This document shows, one piece after another, positions 17,310 to 25,644 of a stretch of DNA of 64,000 nt. The stretch comes from an uncultured bacterium (GTDB lineage Bacteria > Actinomycetota > Coriobacteriia > Coriobacteriales > Coriobacteriaceae), in NCBI GenBank assembly GCA_958349055.1, contig CATWBO010000002.1:1-64000 (forward strand), given 5' to 3'. A model generated the notes under the pieces. It saw only the letters and a list, made by a program, of their open reading frames with translations, was not told where the DNA came from and made no database searches. The position numbers and the translations under genes were made by a program. The first letter of the stretch is position 1. Each line of letters starts with the position of its first letter.

Positions 17310-17348
17310 AAACCACCGCAAAGGTGCCTGTCCCCTTTGTGGTGGTTT
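17310..17348. repeat. 15-bp-stem hairpin between aroE-aroK and aroQ
   Basis: AAACCACCGCAAAGG (17310-17324) pairs with CCTTTGTGGTGGTTT (17334-17348) with one G-T pair. The loop region includes GTGCCTGTCCCC. Inside an operon it could act as an RNA-processing or stability element, or be a dispersed REP-like repeat. Confidence 0.7.
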
Positions 17349-17351
17349 TGA

Positions 17352-18602
17352 TTAGAGAGCGGATGGGAGGGTGTCGAGGAGGGCTTGGGCGGTGTTGGCG
17401 GCGCAGTCGCGTGAGTCGATGATGTAGTCGGCCCAGGCGCGGTAGCGCGGCATGCGCTGTTCGGCCAGCTTGTCGATGCCATCGCGGGCGGTGATGGGGC
17501 GACCCTTGTGGGCGAGTTCGTCGAGCTTACGGTTGAGCATCACGATCTGGCTGTTCTGGTGCAGTAGCGGGTAGTTCTCGTCGCGCGTGACCACGCCGCC
17601 GCCCGTGGAAAGCACCAGGCCGCTGCGCTTGGAGATGCCGGCCAGCGCCGCCGTCTCCTGTTCGCGGAAGGCCGCCTCGCCGCGCTCGACGATAAAGTCG
17701 GCGCAGGGCATGCCCAGGCGCTCCTCGAGGGCGCGGTCCAGGTCGATGTGCTCTCGCCCCGTGAGCAGGGCAATCTGCTCGCCCACGCGGGTCTTGCCCG
17801 AGCCCGGCATACCGATCAGCGCGATGTTCTGTTCGCGGCGTGACAGGCGCTCCGTTACGTCCAGAATTCGCTCACGCGGAGTGACCTGGCCGGTGTAGCG
17901 CTCAACGGCTTGCGCCGCCTGGGCCACGAGCATCAGCAGACCGCCGATGCAGGGGATGCCGCGGCGCTCGGCCTCGAGCATGAGTCCCGTGCGTGCAGGG
18001 TTGTAGACAATGTCGATAACGCCTTCGAGCGCATCGAGCCCTTCGAGCGTGCAAGGCGCGTCGGGACAGTGGGGGAACATGCCGGCGGGCGTGCAGTTAA
18101 CGAGCAACGCGGCGTCGGACTGCTGCGCGATGTTGTCGTAGTTGACTTCGCTCGTGCGGCCGACCGGCACGACAGTGGCGCCCAGGTCGCCGAGCACCAT
18201 GCTGGCAGTGGTGCCGGCGCCACCGGTGGCACCGAGCACGAGGGCCTTCTTGCCGGCGACCTCAACGCCCAGCTCCTCGACTAGGCACTGAAAGCCGAAG
18301 TAGTCGGTGTTGTCGCCGCGCAGGCGGCCGTCGGGCAGGCGCGTGATGGTGTTGACGTTTCCCATACGCTCGGCGAGTGGACTCAGCTCGTCCAGGTATT
18401 CCATGACGGCGCGCTTGTAGGGTATGGTCACGTTGGTGCCCTCCCATTCGTCACCCGTCATAAAAGCCTGGAGGTCCTCGGGCTCGCGCTCAAAACGCAC
18501 ATACTCTAGCCCCGCGAGCTCCTTGTAGATGGTCGGGGTGTAGCTGTGGCCCAGCACGCGGCCCAGCACGCCGTAGGGGCGGGTTGCGGCGACATCGGTC
18601 AT
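17352..18602 (-). CDS. aroEK: Fused shikimate dehydrogenase / shikimate kinase (AroE-AroK)
   Basis: A 416-residue fusion covering two successive steps. Residues 1 to about 250 are AroE: GHSYTPTIYKEL substrate region, catalytic K63 in TIPYKRAV and D100 in GDNTDYFGF, and the NADP-binding GATGGAG at 124-130. Residues from about 258 are AroK: Walker A GMPGSGKT at 264-271, HIDLDRALEERLG, IVERGEAAFREQE and the STGGG loop (332-336). The order in the chain matches the order of reactions, dehydroshikimate to shikimate to shikimate-3-phosphate. It starts directly at the pheA stop codon. Separate genes are the rule in most bacteria, so the fusion is a lineage marker. Confidence 0.96.
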   Translation of the reverse strand: MTDVAATRPYGVLGRVLGHSYTPTIYKELAGLEYVRFEREPEDLQAFMTGDEWEGTNVTIPYKRAVMEYLDELSPLAERMGNVNTITRLPDGRLRGDNTDYFGFQCLVEELGVEVAGKKALVLGATGGAGTTASMVLGDLGATVVPVGRTSEVNYDNIAQQSDAALLVNCTPAGMFPHCPDAPCTLEGLDALEGVIDIVYNPARTGLMLEAERRGIPCIGGLLMLVAQAAQAVERYTGQVTPRERILDVTERLSRREQNIALIGMPGSGKTRVGEQIALLTGREHIDLDRALEERLGMPCADFIVERGEAAFREQETAALAGISKRSGLVLSTGGGVVTRDENYPLLHQNSQIVMLNRKLDELAHKGRPITARDGIDKLAEQRMPRYRAWADYIIDSRDCAANTAQALLDTLPSAL

Positions 18603-19748
18603 CTAGAGCACCTCCGTATAACTGCCAAAGTAGGTGAAGCTCTCGCACACGTCGTCGATGGAATCGAGCAGGTCATCGAGGGCCTTGCTGCCAAAGGGGC
18701 AGTCCAGGTCAAAGTAGAACATAAACTCAAAGTCGTGCCCGGGGATGGGGCGGCTCTCGAGCTTGATGAGGTTGATATTGAGCGCGTAGAAGCGCTCGAG
18801 TACGCGATAGAGTGCGCCCGGCTCGTTGGCCGTGGTAATCATGAGCGAGGTGCGGTTGGCGCCGGGGTAGACGCGTGGCTCGCGGCTGATGACGACAAAG
18901 CGCGTGTAGTTGTTGTCCGAGTCCTGGATGTTGGGCTCCAGTACCTCCAGGCCATAGAGTGCCGCGCAGCTGCGCGATGCGATGGCGGCAACATCGGTGC
19001 GCTCGGAGCTGGCGACCATCTCGGCCGACATGGCCGTGTTGGGGTACTTGGTGGCGTGCAGGTCGTGCGCCTCGATAAAGCCGGCGCATTGGGCAATGGC
19101 CTGGCCGTGGCTGTAGACCTCGTGCACGTCCGCAAGCTTGGTGCCGGGCTTGACGAGCAGGTTGTGGTCGATTTTGAGGCGAAGCGAGCGCACGATGTGG
19201 AAGTCGAACTGGGCGAGCAGGTCGTAGACGGCGTTGACCGAGCCGGCGGTGGAGTTTTCGATGGGCAGCACGCCAAACTCGCAGAAGCCGTCGCGCACGG
19301 CGCGCATAACGCCCTCGAAAGTCTCGAAGAACGCGATGTCGGGCACGTCGAAGAGCTTGCACGCGGCTATCTGGCTATAGGCACCTTCCACGCCCTGGCA
19401 GGCAACGGTGGCCGTTTGAGGGAAGGGCGTGTCGGAGGCTGCAGCCGTGGCATGGGCCTTTTGCGACACCGTGATACCCTTGAGCTCGTTGATGTAGCGC
19501 TGCTGCTCGGCCTTGCTCATGCTCATGAGGAGACGGAACAGGGTGATGGTCTGCGCCTCGTAGCGCTCGGGCGCGCGGCTGGCGAGGTCGTTGAGCTTCG
19601 AGCGCTCACGGGCGGGGTCGAAGACGGCCTTGCCCATCTCGATTTTTGACTTGGCGACCTCGGTGGCAATGTCCATGCGCTCGACAAAGCTGTTGAGGAG
19701 CGTGGTGTCGATGCCATCGATGGCCTGGCGAATGTCAGCAAGGTCCAT
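18603..19748 (-). CDS. pheA: Bifunctional chorismate mutase / prephenate dehydratase (P-protein)
   Basis: Takes chorismate to prephenate and then phenylpyruvate for phenylalanine. Residues 1 to about 85 form an AroQ-class chorismate mutase helix bundle (LADIRQAIDGIDTTLLNSFVERM). A prephenate dehydratase domain follows from about 110 to 285, with GVEGAYSQIA, PIENSTAGSV and the catalytic-loop NNYTRFVVI. The C-terminal ACT domain has LESRPIPG, the phenylalanine-binding element that gives feedback inhibition. The ATG at 19748 has AAAGGGG upstream; a GTG at 19763 is in frame but lies across that ribosome site. It is followed with no gap by aroE-aroK. Confidence 0.95.
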   Translation of the reverse strand: MDLADIRQAIDGIDTTLLNSFVERMDIATEVAKSKIEMGKAVFDPARERSKLNDLASRAPERYEAQTITLFRLLMSMSKAEQQRYINELKGITVSQKAHATAAASDTPFPQTATVACQGVEGAYSQIAACKLFDVPDIAFFETFEGVMRAVRDGFCEFGVLPIENSTAGSVNAVYDLLAQFDFHIVRSLRLKIDHNLLVKPGTKLADVHEVYSHGQAIAQCAGFIEAHDLHATKYPNTAMSAEMVASSERTDVAAIASRSCAALYGLEVLEPNIQDSDNNYTRFVVISREPRVYPGANRTSLMITTANEPGALYRVLERFYALNINLIKLESRPIPGHDFEFMFYFDLDCPFGSKALDDLLDSIDDVCESFTYFGSYTEVL

Positions 19749-19791
19749 GGAGACCCCTTTCACGTGTCGGGGGATGTTGAGGGGTGGGTAG

Positions 19792-20889
19792 TTAGCGCTG
19801 GGCGGCGTCTTCGAGGAGGGCGTCCCAGATGGCGAGGGCGGCTGCTGCTTCGGCTACGGGGACGGCTCGGGGGACGATGCAGGGATCGTGGCGGCCGTGG
19901 ACCGAGAGCTCGGCATTTTCCATAGCGTCCATGTCCACCGTCTGCTGCTCGCGGCCAATGGAGGGCGTCGGCTTCACGGCCATGCGCCACATGACGGGCG
20001 CGCCGGTCGAAATACCGCCCAGGATGCCGCCGGCGTTGTTGGACTCGACCTCGATCTCGCCGGTCTCGGCATCGATGCGATACGGATCATTGTTCTCGCT
20101 GCCGCGCATGGCGGCCACGGCAAAGCCCATGCCAAACTCCACGCCCTTTACGGCGGGAATGCCAAACGCGATTTGCGCGATGCGGTTCTCGATGCCGTCG
20201 AACATGGGGTCGCCGATGCCCGCGGGAAGCCCGTAAATGCCGCACTCCACGATGCCGCCGATGCTGTCGAGTTCGTCGCGCGCGGCTAGGATTTCCTCGC
20301 GCATGCGGCCGGCTGCGGCGGCGTCAATGCACGGCAGATCGTTCGTAAGGATCGCCTTGCGGTCGGCCTCGCGATAGACCATATCGTCCATCGGCAGGTC
20401 GGAGATGCCGCCGATCTGCGCCACATGCGCCATCACTTTAATGCCGCGGGCCTCGAGTGCCTGCAGCGCAATGCCGCCGGCGATGCACAGGGGTGCCGTT
20501 AGGCGGCCGGAGAAATGCCCGCCACCGGCGACATCGTGCATGTTGTGATACTTCACGCGCGCAGGGAAGTCCGCATGTCCGGGGCGGGGCTTGCGGCGCA
20601 GCTCGGAGTAATCCTTGGAGCGCGTGTTGGTGTTCTCGATAATCGCGGCGATGGGCGCGCCGGTGCTATGTCCATCGACCACACCGGCGATGATGTGGGC
20701 GGCGTCGGCCTCGCGGCGTTTGGTCGCGGTCTCGTCGCGACCGGGGGCACGACGGTCGAGGAAGGCCTGCAGCTGCTCCTGGTCAACAACGATGCCCGCC
20801 GGAATGCCATCGAGCGAGCAGCCGATGGCGGGGGAGTGCGACTGGCCGAAGATGCTTACGTGCAAGACGTTGCCAAAGGTCGAGGACAT
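19792..20889 (-). CDS. aroC: Chorismate synthase
   Basis: Makes chorismate from EPSP using reduced FMN. The 365-residue protein has standard features: FGQSHSPAIGCSLDGIPAG at the N-terminus, FSGRLTAPLCIAGGIA, and SVGREQQTVDMD plus GRHDPCIVPRAVPVAEA near the C-terminus. It starts 1 nt after the aroA stop, so translation of the two is probably coupled. Length and motifs are ordinary for the family, and no domain is missing. It is central in the operon between aroA and pheA, so chorismate made here feeds the pheA mutase domain encoded next. Confidence 0.97.
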   Translation of the reverse strand: MSSTFGNVLHVSIFGQSHSPAIGCSLDGIPAGIVVDQEQLQAFLDRRAPGRDETATKRREADAAHIIAGVVDGHSTGAPIAAIIENTNTRSKDYSELRRKPRPGHADFPARVKYHNMHDVAGGGHFSGRLTAPLCIAGGIALQALEARGIKVMAHVAQIGGISDLPMDDMVYREADRKAILTNDLPCIDAAAAGRMREEILAARDELDSIGGIVECGIYGLPAGIGDPMFDGIENRIAQIAFGIPAVKGVEFGMGFAVAAMRGSENNDPYRIDAETGEIEVESNNAGGILGGISTGAPVMWRMAVKPTPSIGREQQTVDMDAMENAELSVHGRHDPCIVPRAVPVAEAAAALAIWDALLEDAAQR

Positions 20890-20890
20890 G

Positions 20891-22210
20891 CTATTCCTCC
20901 TCGAGTGTGACCTTGCCGCCCAGCAGGCGGTAGTGGTCGAAGAAATCGGGATAGGACTTGTTGACGGCCTCGGCGCCGTGGATCACGACCTCGCCGGTGG
21001 CGCGGCTCGCGGCGATAGCGGCCATCATGGCGATGCGATGGTCGTTGTGCGAATCGACCTCGCCGCCGGTGAAGGCATCGACACCCTTGATGATGAGGTC
21101 GTCACCGGCAATGCGCACCTGCGCGCCCAGCGCGGTGAGCTCGCGGGTGGTGGTGACCAGGCGGTCGGATTCCTTGATACGCAGACGGGCGCAATCGCGG
21201 ATAAAGGTGCGGCCCTGTGCCAGCGAGGCCACGGCCGAGATGACGGGCACCAGGTCGGGAATGTCGTGGGCGCTCATCTCAAAGCCGGCGAGCTTGTCGG
21301 ACTGCACGGTAGCGGCGTTGGTGGAGCGCACGATGCGGGCGCCAAAGCGCGAAAGCGCGGCGAGCACGTTTCGGTCGCCCTGCGCGGAGCTCAGGGATAC
21401 GCCCTCCACGGTGATGGGGTCGGCGCCGATAGCGCCGGCGCACAGCCAAAAGGCGGCGTTGGACCAGTCGCCCTCGACAGCAACGCTGCCGGGCGTGCGG
21501 TACGAGCCGCTGCTCACGCGGAAGTTCGTGACCTCGGGCTGGCCGTCTTTGGCCGGAATACGCTCGACGTTGACCTCGACGCCAAAGGCCTTCATGGCCT
21601 GGATCGTCAGGTTGATGTAGGGACGGCTCTCAATGAGGCCGGTTACCTGCACGCAGGAGGGCTGGGCCAGCAGCGGGGCTGCCAGCAGCAGGCCGGAGAT
21701 ATACTGCGAGCTCACGTTGCCCGGAAGCACAAAGGTGCCCGGGCGCATGCGTCCGCTCGTCTTGAGCGGAAAACCGCCCAGACCCTGTAGGTCGCAGCCG
21801 GCGGCGATGATCTCGTCCGAGAGCGGGGAGAGCGGGCGGGCGCCCAAGCGCCCCTGACCCACAAAAGTTGCTTCTGCACCCAGCGCGCAGGCGACAGGCA
21901 GCATAAAGCGGAGCGTGGAGCCGCTTTCACCGCAGTCAAGCGTGCCGCCGGCAAGGGCCTTGAGCAGGCCAAACTCAACACTCTTCATGGTGGGGTGGAC
22001 CTGGAAGCCGTCCTCGACGGTCTCGATGCGGGCGCCGAGTGCCGTAAGGCAGCGCACCGTAGCCTCGATGTCAGCGCAGGTGGTATTGCAGGTGACGTGT
22101 GTCTCGCCGTTGGCGAGCGCAGCGCAGATGATCAGGCGATGCGCCATCGACTTGGACGCGATGGCGGGAACGGTGCCCTTGAGCGGGGACGGGGTGATGC
22201 GGGCTAGCAT
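20891..22210 (-). CDS. aroA: 3-phosphoshikimate 1-carboxyvinyltransferase (EPSP synthase)
   Basis: Joins shikimate-3-phosphate and phosphoenolpyruvate to give EPSP. The 439-residue protein contains SKSMAHRLIICAALANG near the N-terminus, LDCGESGSTLRFMLPVA carrying the PEP-binding region, and IKESDRLVTTTRELTALG and DHRIAMMAAIAA toward the C-terminus. The usual Asn in the NSGT-type loop is replaced by Glu-Ser (ESGS), as in some Gram-positive enzymes. That loop affects glyphosate response in the family, but sensitivity cannot be predicted from this alone. The start overlaps the end of aroB by 7 nt, indicating translational coupling. Confidence 0.97.
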   Translation of the reverse strand: MLARITPSPLKGTVPAIASKSMAHRLIICAALANGETHVTCNTTCADIEATVRCLTALGARIETVEDGFQVHPTMKSVEFGLLKALAGGTLDCGESGSTLRFMLPVACALGAEATFVGQGRLGARPLSPLSDEIIAAGCDLQGLGGFPLKTSGRMRPGTFVLPGNVSSQYISGLLLAAPLLAQPSCVQVTGLIESRPYINLTIQAMKAFGVEVNVERIPAKDGQPEVTNFRVSSGSYRTPGSVAVEGDWSNAAFWLCAGAIGADPITVEGVSLSSAQGDRNVLAALSRFGARIVRSTNAATVQSDKLAGFEMSAHDIPDLVPVISAVASLAQGRTFIRDCARLRIKESDRLVTTTRELTALGAQVRIAGDDLIIKGVDAFTGGEVDSHNDHRIAMMAAIAASRATGEVVIHGAEAVNKSYPDFFDHYRLLGGKVTLEEE

Positions 22211-23310
22211 GCGGATGCGTCTCCCTTCTGGCCGAGGCCCTCGGCAATGAGTTCGTGGAAAGCGGAAAGCGGTGTGCGGTCGATACTGCAGCGGCCGATG
22301 CCGTGCGGAATCACCAGGTCGATGGTGTCGCCCGCGCGCTTCTTGTCGTGGAGCGCCTCGGCAAAGACGGCATCGGCATCTAGGTCGCAGCGGGTCTTGA
22401 GGCCATGGCGGGCGCAGAGTTCCTCAATACGACCGGGCAGTGCGGCATCGCAGACGCCGTGCAGGGCCGCGGCGCGCGTGATGATGCCCATGCCGATCGA
22501 CACGCAGTTGCCGTGTCCGAGCTCAAAGTGCTCGCAGGCCTCGACGGCGTGTCCGGCGCTATGTCCAAAGTTGAGGAGCTTGCGCTGGTTGGTCTCGCGC
22601 TCGTCGGCGACGACCACGGCGCGCTTGATGTCGATATTGCGGGCGATGATGAGCGCTACGCGGGCCACATCGCGGTTGAGCAGCTCCAGCGTGAGCGGGG
22701 TCTTCTCCAGCTCGGCGAAAAGCTCCGGGTCGGCGATCACGGCGTGCTTGACGACCTCGCCGCAGCCGTCGGCGAACTGCTCGGGCGTGAGGGTGGCCAG
22801 GCACCCCACGTCGGCGATAACAACGCTCGGCTGCCAAAAGGCGCCGGCCAAGTTCTTGCCGGCAGCCAGGTCGATGGCGGTCTTGCCTCCCACCGACGAA
22901 TCCACCATGGCGAGCAGGCTCGTCGGGATCTGCACAAACTTGCAGCCGCGCATGTAGGTGGCGGCCACAAAGCCCGCCACGTCGCCCACGACACCGCCGC
23001 CGAGTGCCACGATCACGTCGGAGCGCGAAAGCTCGTGCTCGGCCACAAACTCCAAAATGGCAACATAGGTTTCGGCGCGCTTATGGGCCTCGCCGGCCTC
23101 GAAGGTGCAGATGCTCACCTCGTAGCCTGACGCCTCCAGGCTCTGCTTAACGGGCATCTGGTAGAGCGGGCCCACGTTGGTGTCCGTAACGATGACGGCC
23201 TTGGTGCCGCCGGCAGTGGCGCGCACGAGCGGGCCTGCCTGCTCCAGCAAAAACGTGCCCACATGCACCTGATAGGGGCGTGCGGTGTCGATATCGATGG
23301 TAATCGCCAT
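22204..23310 (-). CDS. aroB: 3-dehydroquinate synthase
   Basis: Cyclises DAHP to 3-dehydroquinate using NAD and a divalent metal. The 368-residue protein has the dinucleotide-binding GGGVVGDVAGFVAATYMRG, the substrate loop PTSLLAMVDSSVGGKTAID, and NFGHSAGHAVE with metal-ligand histidines. It is slightly extended at the C-terminus relative to the minimal family fold. The ATG at 23310 follows a GGTCGAAAGGACC stretch serving as ribosome site. It lies 36 nt after tyrA and overlaps aroA by 7 nt within the operon. Confidence 0.97.
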   Translation of the reverse strand: MAITIDIDTARPYQVHVGTFLLEQAGPLVRATAGGTKAVIVTDTNVGPLYQMPVKQSLEASGYEVSICTFEAGEAHKRAETYVAILEFVAEHELSRSDVIVALGGGVVGDVAGFVAATYMRGCKFVQIPTSLLAMVDSSVGGKTAIDLAAGKNLAGAFWQPSVVIADVGCLATLTPEQFADGCGEVVKHAVIADPELFAELEKTPLTLELLNRDVARVALIIARNIDIKRAVVVADERETNQRKLLNFGHSAGHAVEACEHFELGHGNCVSIGMGIITRAAALHGVCDAALPGRIEELCARHGLKTRCDLDADAVFAEALHDKKRAGDTIDLVIPHGIGRCSIDRTPLSAFHELIAEGLGQKGDASAC

Positions 23311-23346
23311 AAGCTTCGGTCCTTTCGACCTGGCGTGATGGGTGGT

Positions 23347-24261
23347 CTAGTGGGAGGCCTCGTCGTCGAGTGCACGCTTAATGCGGTCGCCCTCGGCAAG
23401 GAGGTTCTCCAGATAGCGCTGGTCGCGGTCCTTAAGGGCGCGGCTGTAGGCGCCAAGCGATTCGATTAGATGGTCGATCTCGAAGGCGAGCGCGTCGGCG
23501 TCGTCGATCATGAGCTCGGACCACATCTGCGGATTGAGGTGCGCCACGCGGGTGAGGTCGCGGTAGCTGCCGGCCGAAAAGCCGTGGTGGACCTGAGCGG
23601 TCGGGCTCTTAACATAGGCGTTGGAGACGACGTGCGCGAGCTGGCTCGTAAAGGCGATGACGCGGTCGTGCTCGGCGGCGCTCGTTACGCTGAACTTGCC
23701 AAAGCCCAAGGGGCGCACCATCTCGCGCACCTGGCCCAAAAGCTCAAGCTTGAGCGCATCGTCCACTGCGGGCGGCACGAGCACGAGTGGCGCGCCCTGG
23801 AACAGGTCGGCGCGGGAGCGCGCATAGCCCGAGTACTGCGTGCCCGCCATGGGGTGAGCGCCCACAAAGTAAAAGCCATGCTCGCGGGCAAGCTCAAAGG
23901 CGCGCTCGCACACGATGCCCTTGACGCCCACGGTGTCGATCACCACGGGGCCCATGATGGCCTCGGTATCGGTGGCGTCGGCGAGTGCCTGGGCGTGCGC
24001 CTCGAGCCACTCGATGCAGGCCTCGGGGTAACAGGCCAGCACGATGATGTCGCACTCGCCGAGCGTCTCGTCGTTGAGCTCGCCGGCGACGGTGCCCATG
24101 CTGGCGGCCGTCATGACGTCATCGTCGGGGTCCCAGGCCAGCACGCGGACGCCCGCCTGCGCATAGCCGCGGGCAAAGCTGCCGCCGATGAGGCCCAGGC
24201 CCACAATACCGGCGCATTTGGGGCCGCCCTGGTTAACGCGCGCGTTTCTCACCGTACCCAT
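23347..24261 (-). CDS. tyrA: Prephenate dehydrogenase
   Basis: Oxidative decarboxylation of prephenate to 4-hydroxyphenylpyruvate for tyrosine. The 304-residue protein starts with a Rossmann motif GLGLIGGSFARGYAQAG, has VDTVGVKG and the family histidine in GAHPMAGTQYSGY, and a helical dimerisation domain containing VIAFTSQLAHVVSNAY. No ACT domain follows, so feedback by tyrosine, if present, is not through that module. It begins 3 nt after the DAHP synthase stop. With pheA in the same operon, both phenylalanine and tyrosine branches are co-expressed. Confidence 0.94.
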   Translation of the reverse strand: MGTVRNARVNQGGPKCAGIVGLGLIGGSFARGYAQAGVRVLAWDPDDDVMTAASMGTVAGELNDETLGECDIIVLACYPEACIEWLEAHAQALADATDTEAIMGPVVIDTVGVKGIVCERAFELAREHGFYFVGAHPMAGTQYSGYARSRADLFQGAPLVLVPPAVDDALKLELLGQVREMVRPLGFGKFSVTSAAEHDRVIAFTSQLAHVVSNAYVKSPTAQVHHGFSAGSYRDLTRVAHLNPQMWSELMIDDADALAFEIDHLIESLGAYSRALKDRDQRYLENLLAEGDRIKRALDDEASH

Positions 24262-24264
24262 GGG

Positions 24265-25287
24265 CTACTCCATGGTCTCTTGGCAGACGACCTCGCGGAT
24301 GGCTCGGATGCGGCGCATGGTGTCATCGAACTGATCGGGGGTGAGGGCCTGGGCGCCGTCGGACCAGGCGCGGCTCGGCTCGTCGTGGACCTCGATCTCC
24401 AGGCCGTTGGCACCGCAAGCGGTCGCGGCGAGCGCCATGGGCTCAACGTAGCGGGTGTAGCCGGTGGCGTGGCTGGGGTCGGCGACGACGGGCAGGTGCG
24501 ACAGGTGGTGCAGCACCGGCACGGCGTTGAGGTCGAATGTGTTGCGAGTGCGGGTCTCGAAGGTGCGGATGCCGCGCTCGCACAGGATGACGTTGTCGTT
24601 GCCCTCGCTCATGATGTACTCGGCGGCCATGAGCAGCTCATCGATCGTGCCGGACATGCCGCGCTTAAGCAAGATTGGAGTCTTGGTCTTGCCGACCTCT
24701 TTGAGCAGGGGGAAGTTCTGGGCGTTGCGGGCGCCGATCTGCATGACGTCGATCTTCTTGTCCAGGAAGACCTGCACGTCGCGTGGGTCCATGATCTCGG
24801 TGACGATTGGCATGTCGAGCTCGGCAGACGCCTCGCACAGCAGGTCCAGACCGGCGGGGCCCATGCCCTGGTAGGCGTACGGGGAAGTGCGGGGCTTGTA
24901 GGCACCGCCGCGCAGCATCGTGGCACCGGCGGCCTTCACGCGGCGGGCGATGCGGATGAGGTTCTCGCCCTCGACGGAGCACGGGCCGGCGATGACCTGG
25001 AACTGATCGCCGCCGATCTTGACGCCGTGGCCGCAGTCGATGACGGAGTCCTCGGGGTGGAACTTGCGGTTGGCGCGCTTGAACGGCTCGGAGACGCGCT
25101 GCACGCGCTCGACGACGTCCATGGACTCGAGCAGGAACGGGTCGATCTTGGTCGTATCGCCCACCAGGCCGATGATCGTCTCGTTCTCGCCGCGCGAGAC
25201 GTCGGTCTTCAGGCCCTTTTTCTCAATCCAGCTGACGATATGGCTGACGGCCTCGTCGCTGGCGCTCTGCTTTAAAATTGCAATCAT
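24265..25287 (-). CDS. aroF: 3-deoxy-7-phosphoheptulonate (DAHP) synthase, class I-beta
   Basis: Condenses PEP and erythrose-4-phosphate, the committed step of the shikimate pathway. The 340-residue protein has a small N-terminal ferredoxin-like regulatory domain (residues 1 to about 70, beginning MIAILKQSASDEAV), then the barrel with GPCSVEGENLIRIA, RGGAYKPRTSPYAYQGMG, KRGMSGTIDELLMAAE and a late DPSHATG. The regulatory domain in this subclass binds Tyr or Phe for feedback inhibition. The ATG at 25287 is chosen because the open frame upstream to 25335 is leader sequence with a hairpin. First gene of the eight-gene operon. The symbol follows common usage; aroG would also be acceptable. Confidence 0.95.
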   Translation of the reverse strand: MIAILKQSASDEAVSHIVSWIEKKGLKTDVSRGENETIIGLVGDTTKIDPFLLESMDVVERVQRVSEPFKRANRKFHPEDSVIDCGHGVKIGGDQFQVIAGPCSVEGENLIRIARRVKAAGATMLRGGAYKPRTSPYAYQGMGPAGLDLLCEASAELDMPIVTEIMDPRDVQVFLDKKIDVMQIGARNAQNFPLLKEVGKTKTPILLKRGMSGTIDELLMAAEYIMSEGNDNVILCERGIRTFETRTRNTFDLNAVPVLHHLSHLPVVADPSHATGYTRYVEPMALAATACGANGLEIEVHDEPSRAWSDGAQALTPDQFDDTMRRIRAIREVVCQETME

Positions 25288-25297
25288 GGTGTGCCTC

Positions 25298-25360
25298 TCA
25301 CCTCGATGGATAACCCTTGTAAAAACGGCCCGCATCGCGAGCCGTGTATATATGGTGCAT
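25298..25360 (-). promoter_or_regulatory. Leader of the aromatic operon with terminator-like hairpin
   Basis: On the minus strand an 8-bp GC-rich stem (25326-25333 with 25337-25344, loop of 3) is followed by five T residues (25325-25321), 34 nt before the aroF start codon. An ATG at 25360 opens a 20-codon frame ending at 25298 that includes IYT and RFYKGY, relatively rich in aromatic residues. The hairpin lies inside that frame rather than after it, so classical peptide-dependent attenuation is uncertain. No T-box elements were seen. Confidence 0.45.
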
Positions 25361-25368
25361 GAGAGTTT

Positions 25369-25397
25369 ATACTATCTGATTCGCTTTTGCCTTCTAA
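25369..25397 (-). promoter_or_regulatory. Putative promoter of the aromatic operon
   Basis: Minus-strand TTAGAA at 25397-25392 and TAGTAT at 25374-25369 with a 17-bp spacer. The predicted start of transcription lies about 2-4 nt before the leader ATG at 25360. Confidence 0.45.
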
Positions 25398-25450
25398 AGT
25401 GAGCCGTTGCGCCGCGTCTTCCTCGGAATTGCAAAGCTTTTTCTTTTATT

Positions 25451-25480
25451 TTGATAGCCCGTGGTGCACTTGGGTATAAT
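25451..25480 (+). promoter_or_regulatory. Promoter of tRNA-Arg(CCG)
   Basis: TTGATA at 25451-25456 and a perfect TATAAT at 25475-25480 with an 18-bp spacer, just upstream of the tRNA. Confidence 0.8.
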
Positions 25481-25491
25481 GCCAAACATTG

Positions 25492-25568
25492 GCCCTATTA
25501 GCTCAGGGGATTAGAGCGTCTGCCTCCGGAGCAGAAGGCCGTTGGTTCGAATCCAACATGGGGCACCA
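25492..25568 (+). tRNA. tRNA-Arg (anticodon CCG)
   Basis: A 77-nt cloverleaf. The acceptor stem pairs 25492-25498 with 25558-25564, the anticodon stem TCTGC/GCAGA encloses CTCCGGA giving CCG, and the T-arm holds GGTTCGAATCC. The CCA end is encoded. It reads CGG codons. Confidence 0.97.
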
Positions 25569-25579
25569 TCGAACGTAAG

Positions 25580-25614
25580 ACCGTCCGAACCTCGCATGGT
25601 CCGGGCGGTTTTTC
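25580..25614 (+). terminator. Intrinsic terminator after tRNA-Arg(CCG)
   Basis: ACCGTCCGAACC pairs with GGTCCGGGCGGT (one mismatch) and is followed by a T-run. Confidence 0.85.
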
Positions 25615-25644
25615 TTATACCGACGCGACGTGATGGGACGTGGT

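Noticed and set aside
25288..25335. Upstream extension of the DAHP synthase to 25335
   Set aside because: The extra 16 residues cross the leader hairpin and are unlike the family N-terminus; ATG 25287 fits.
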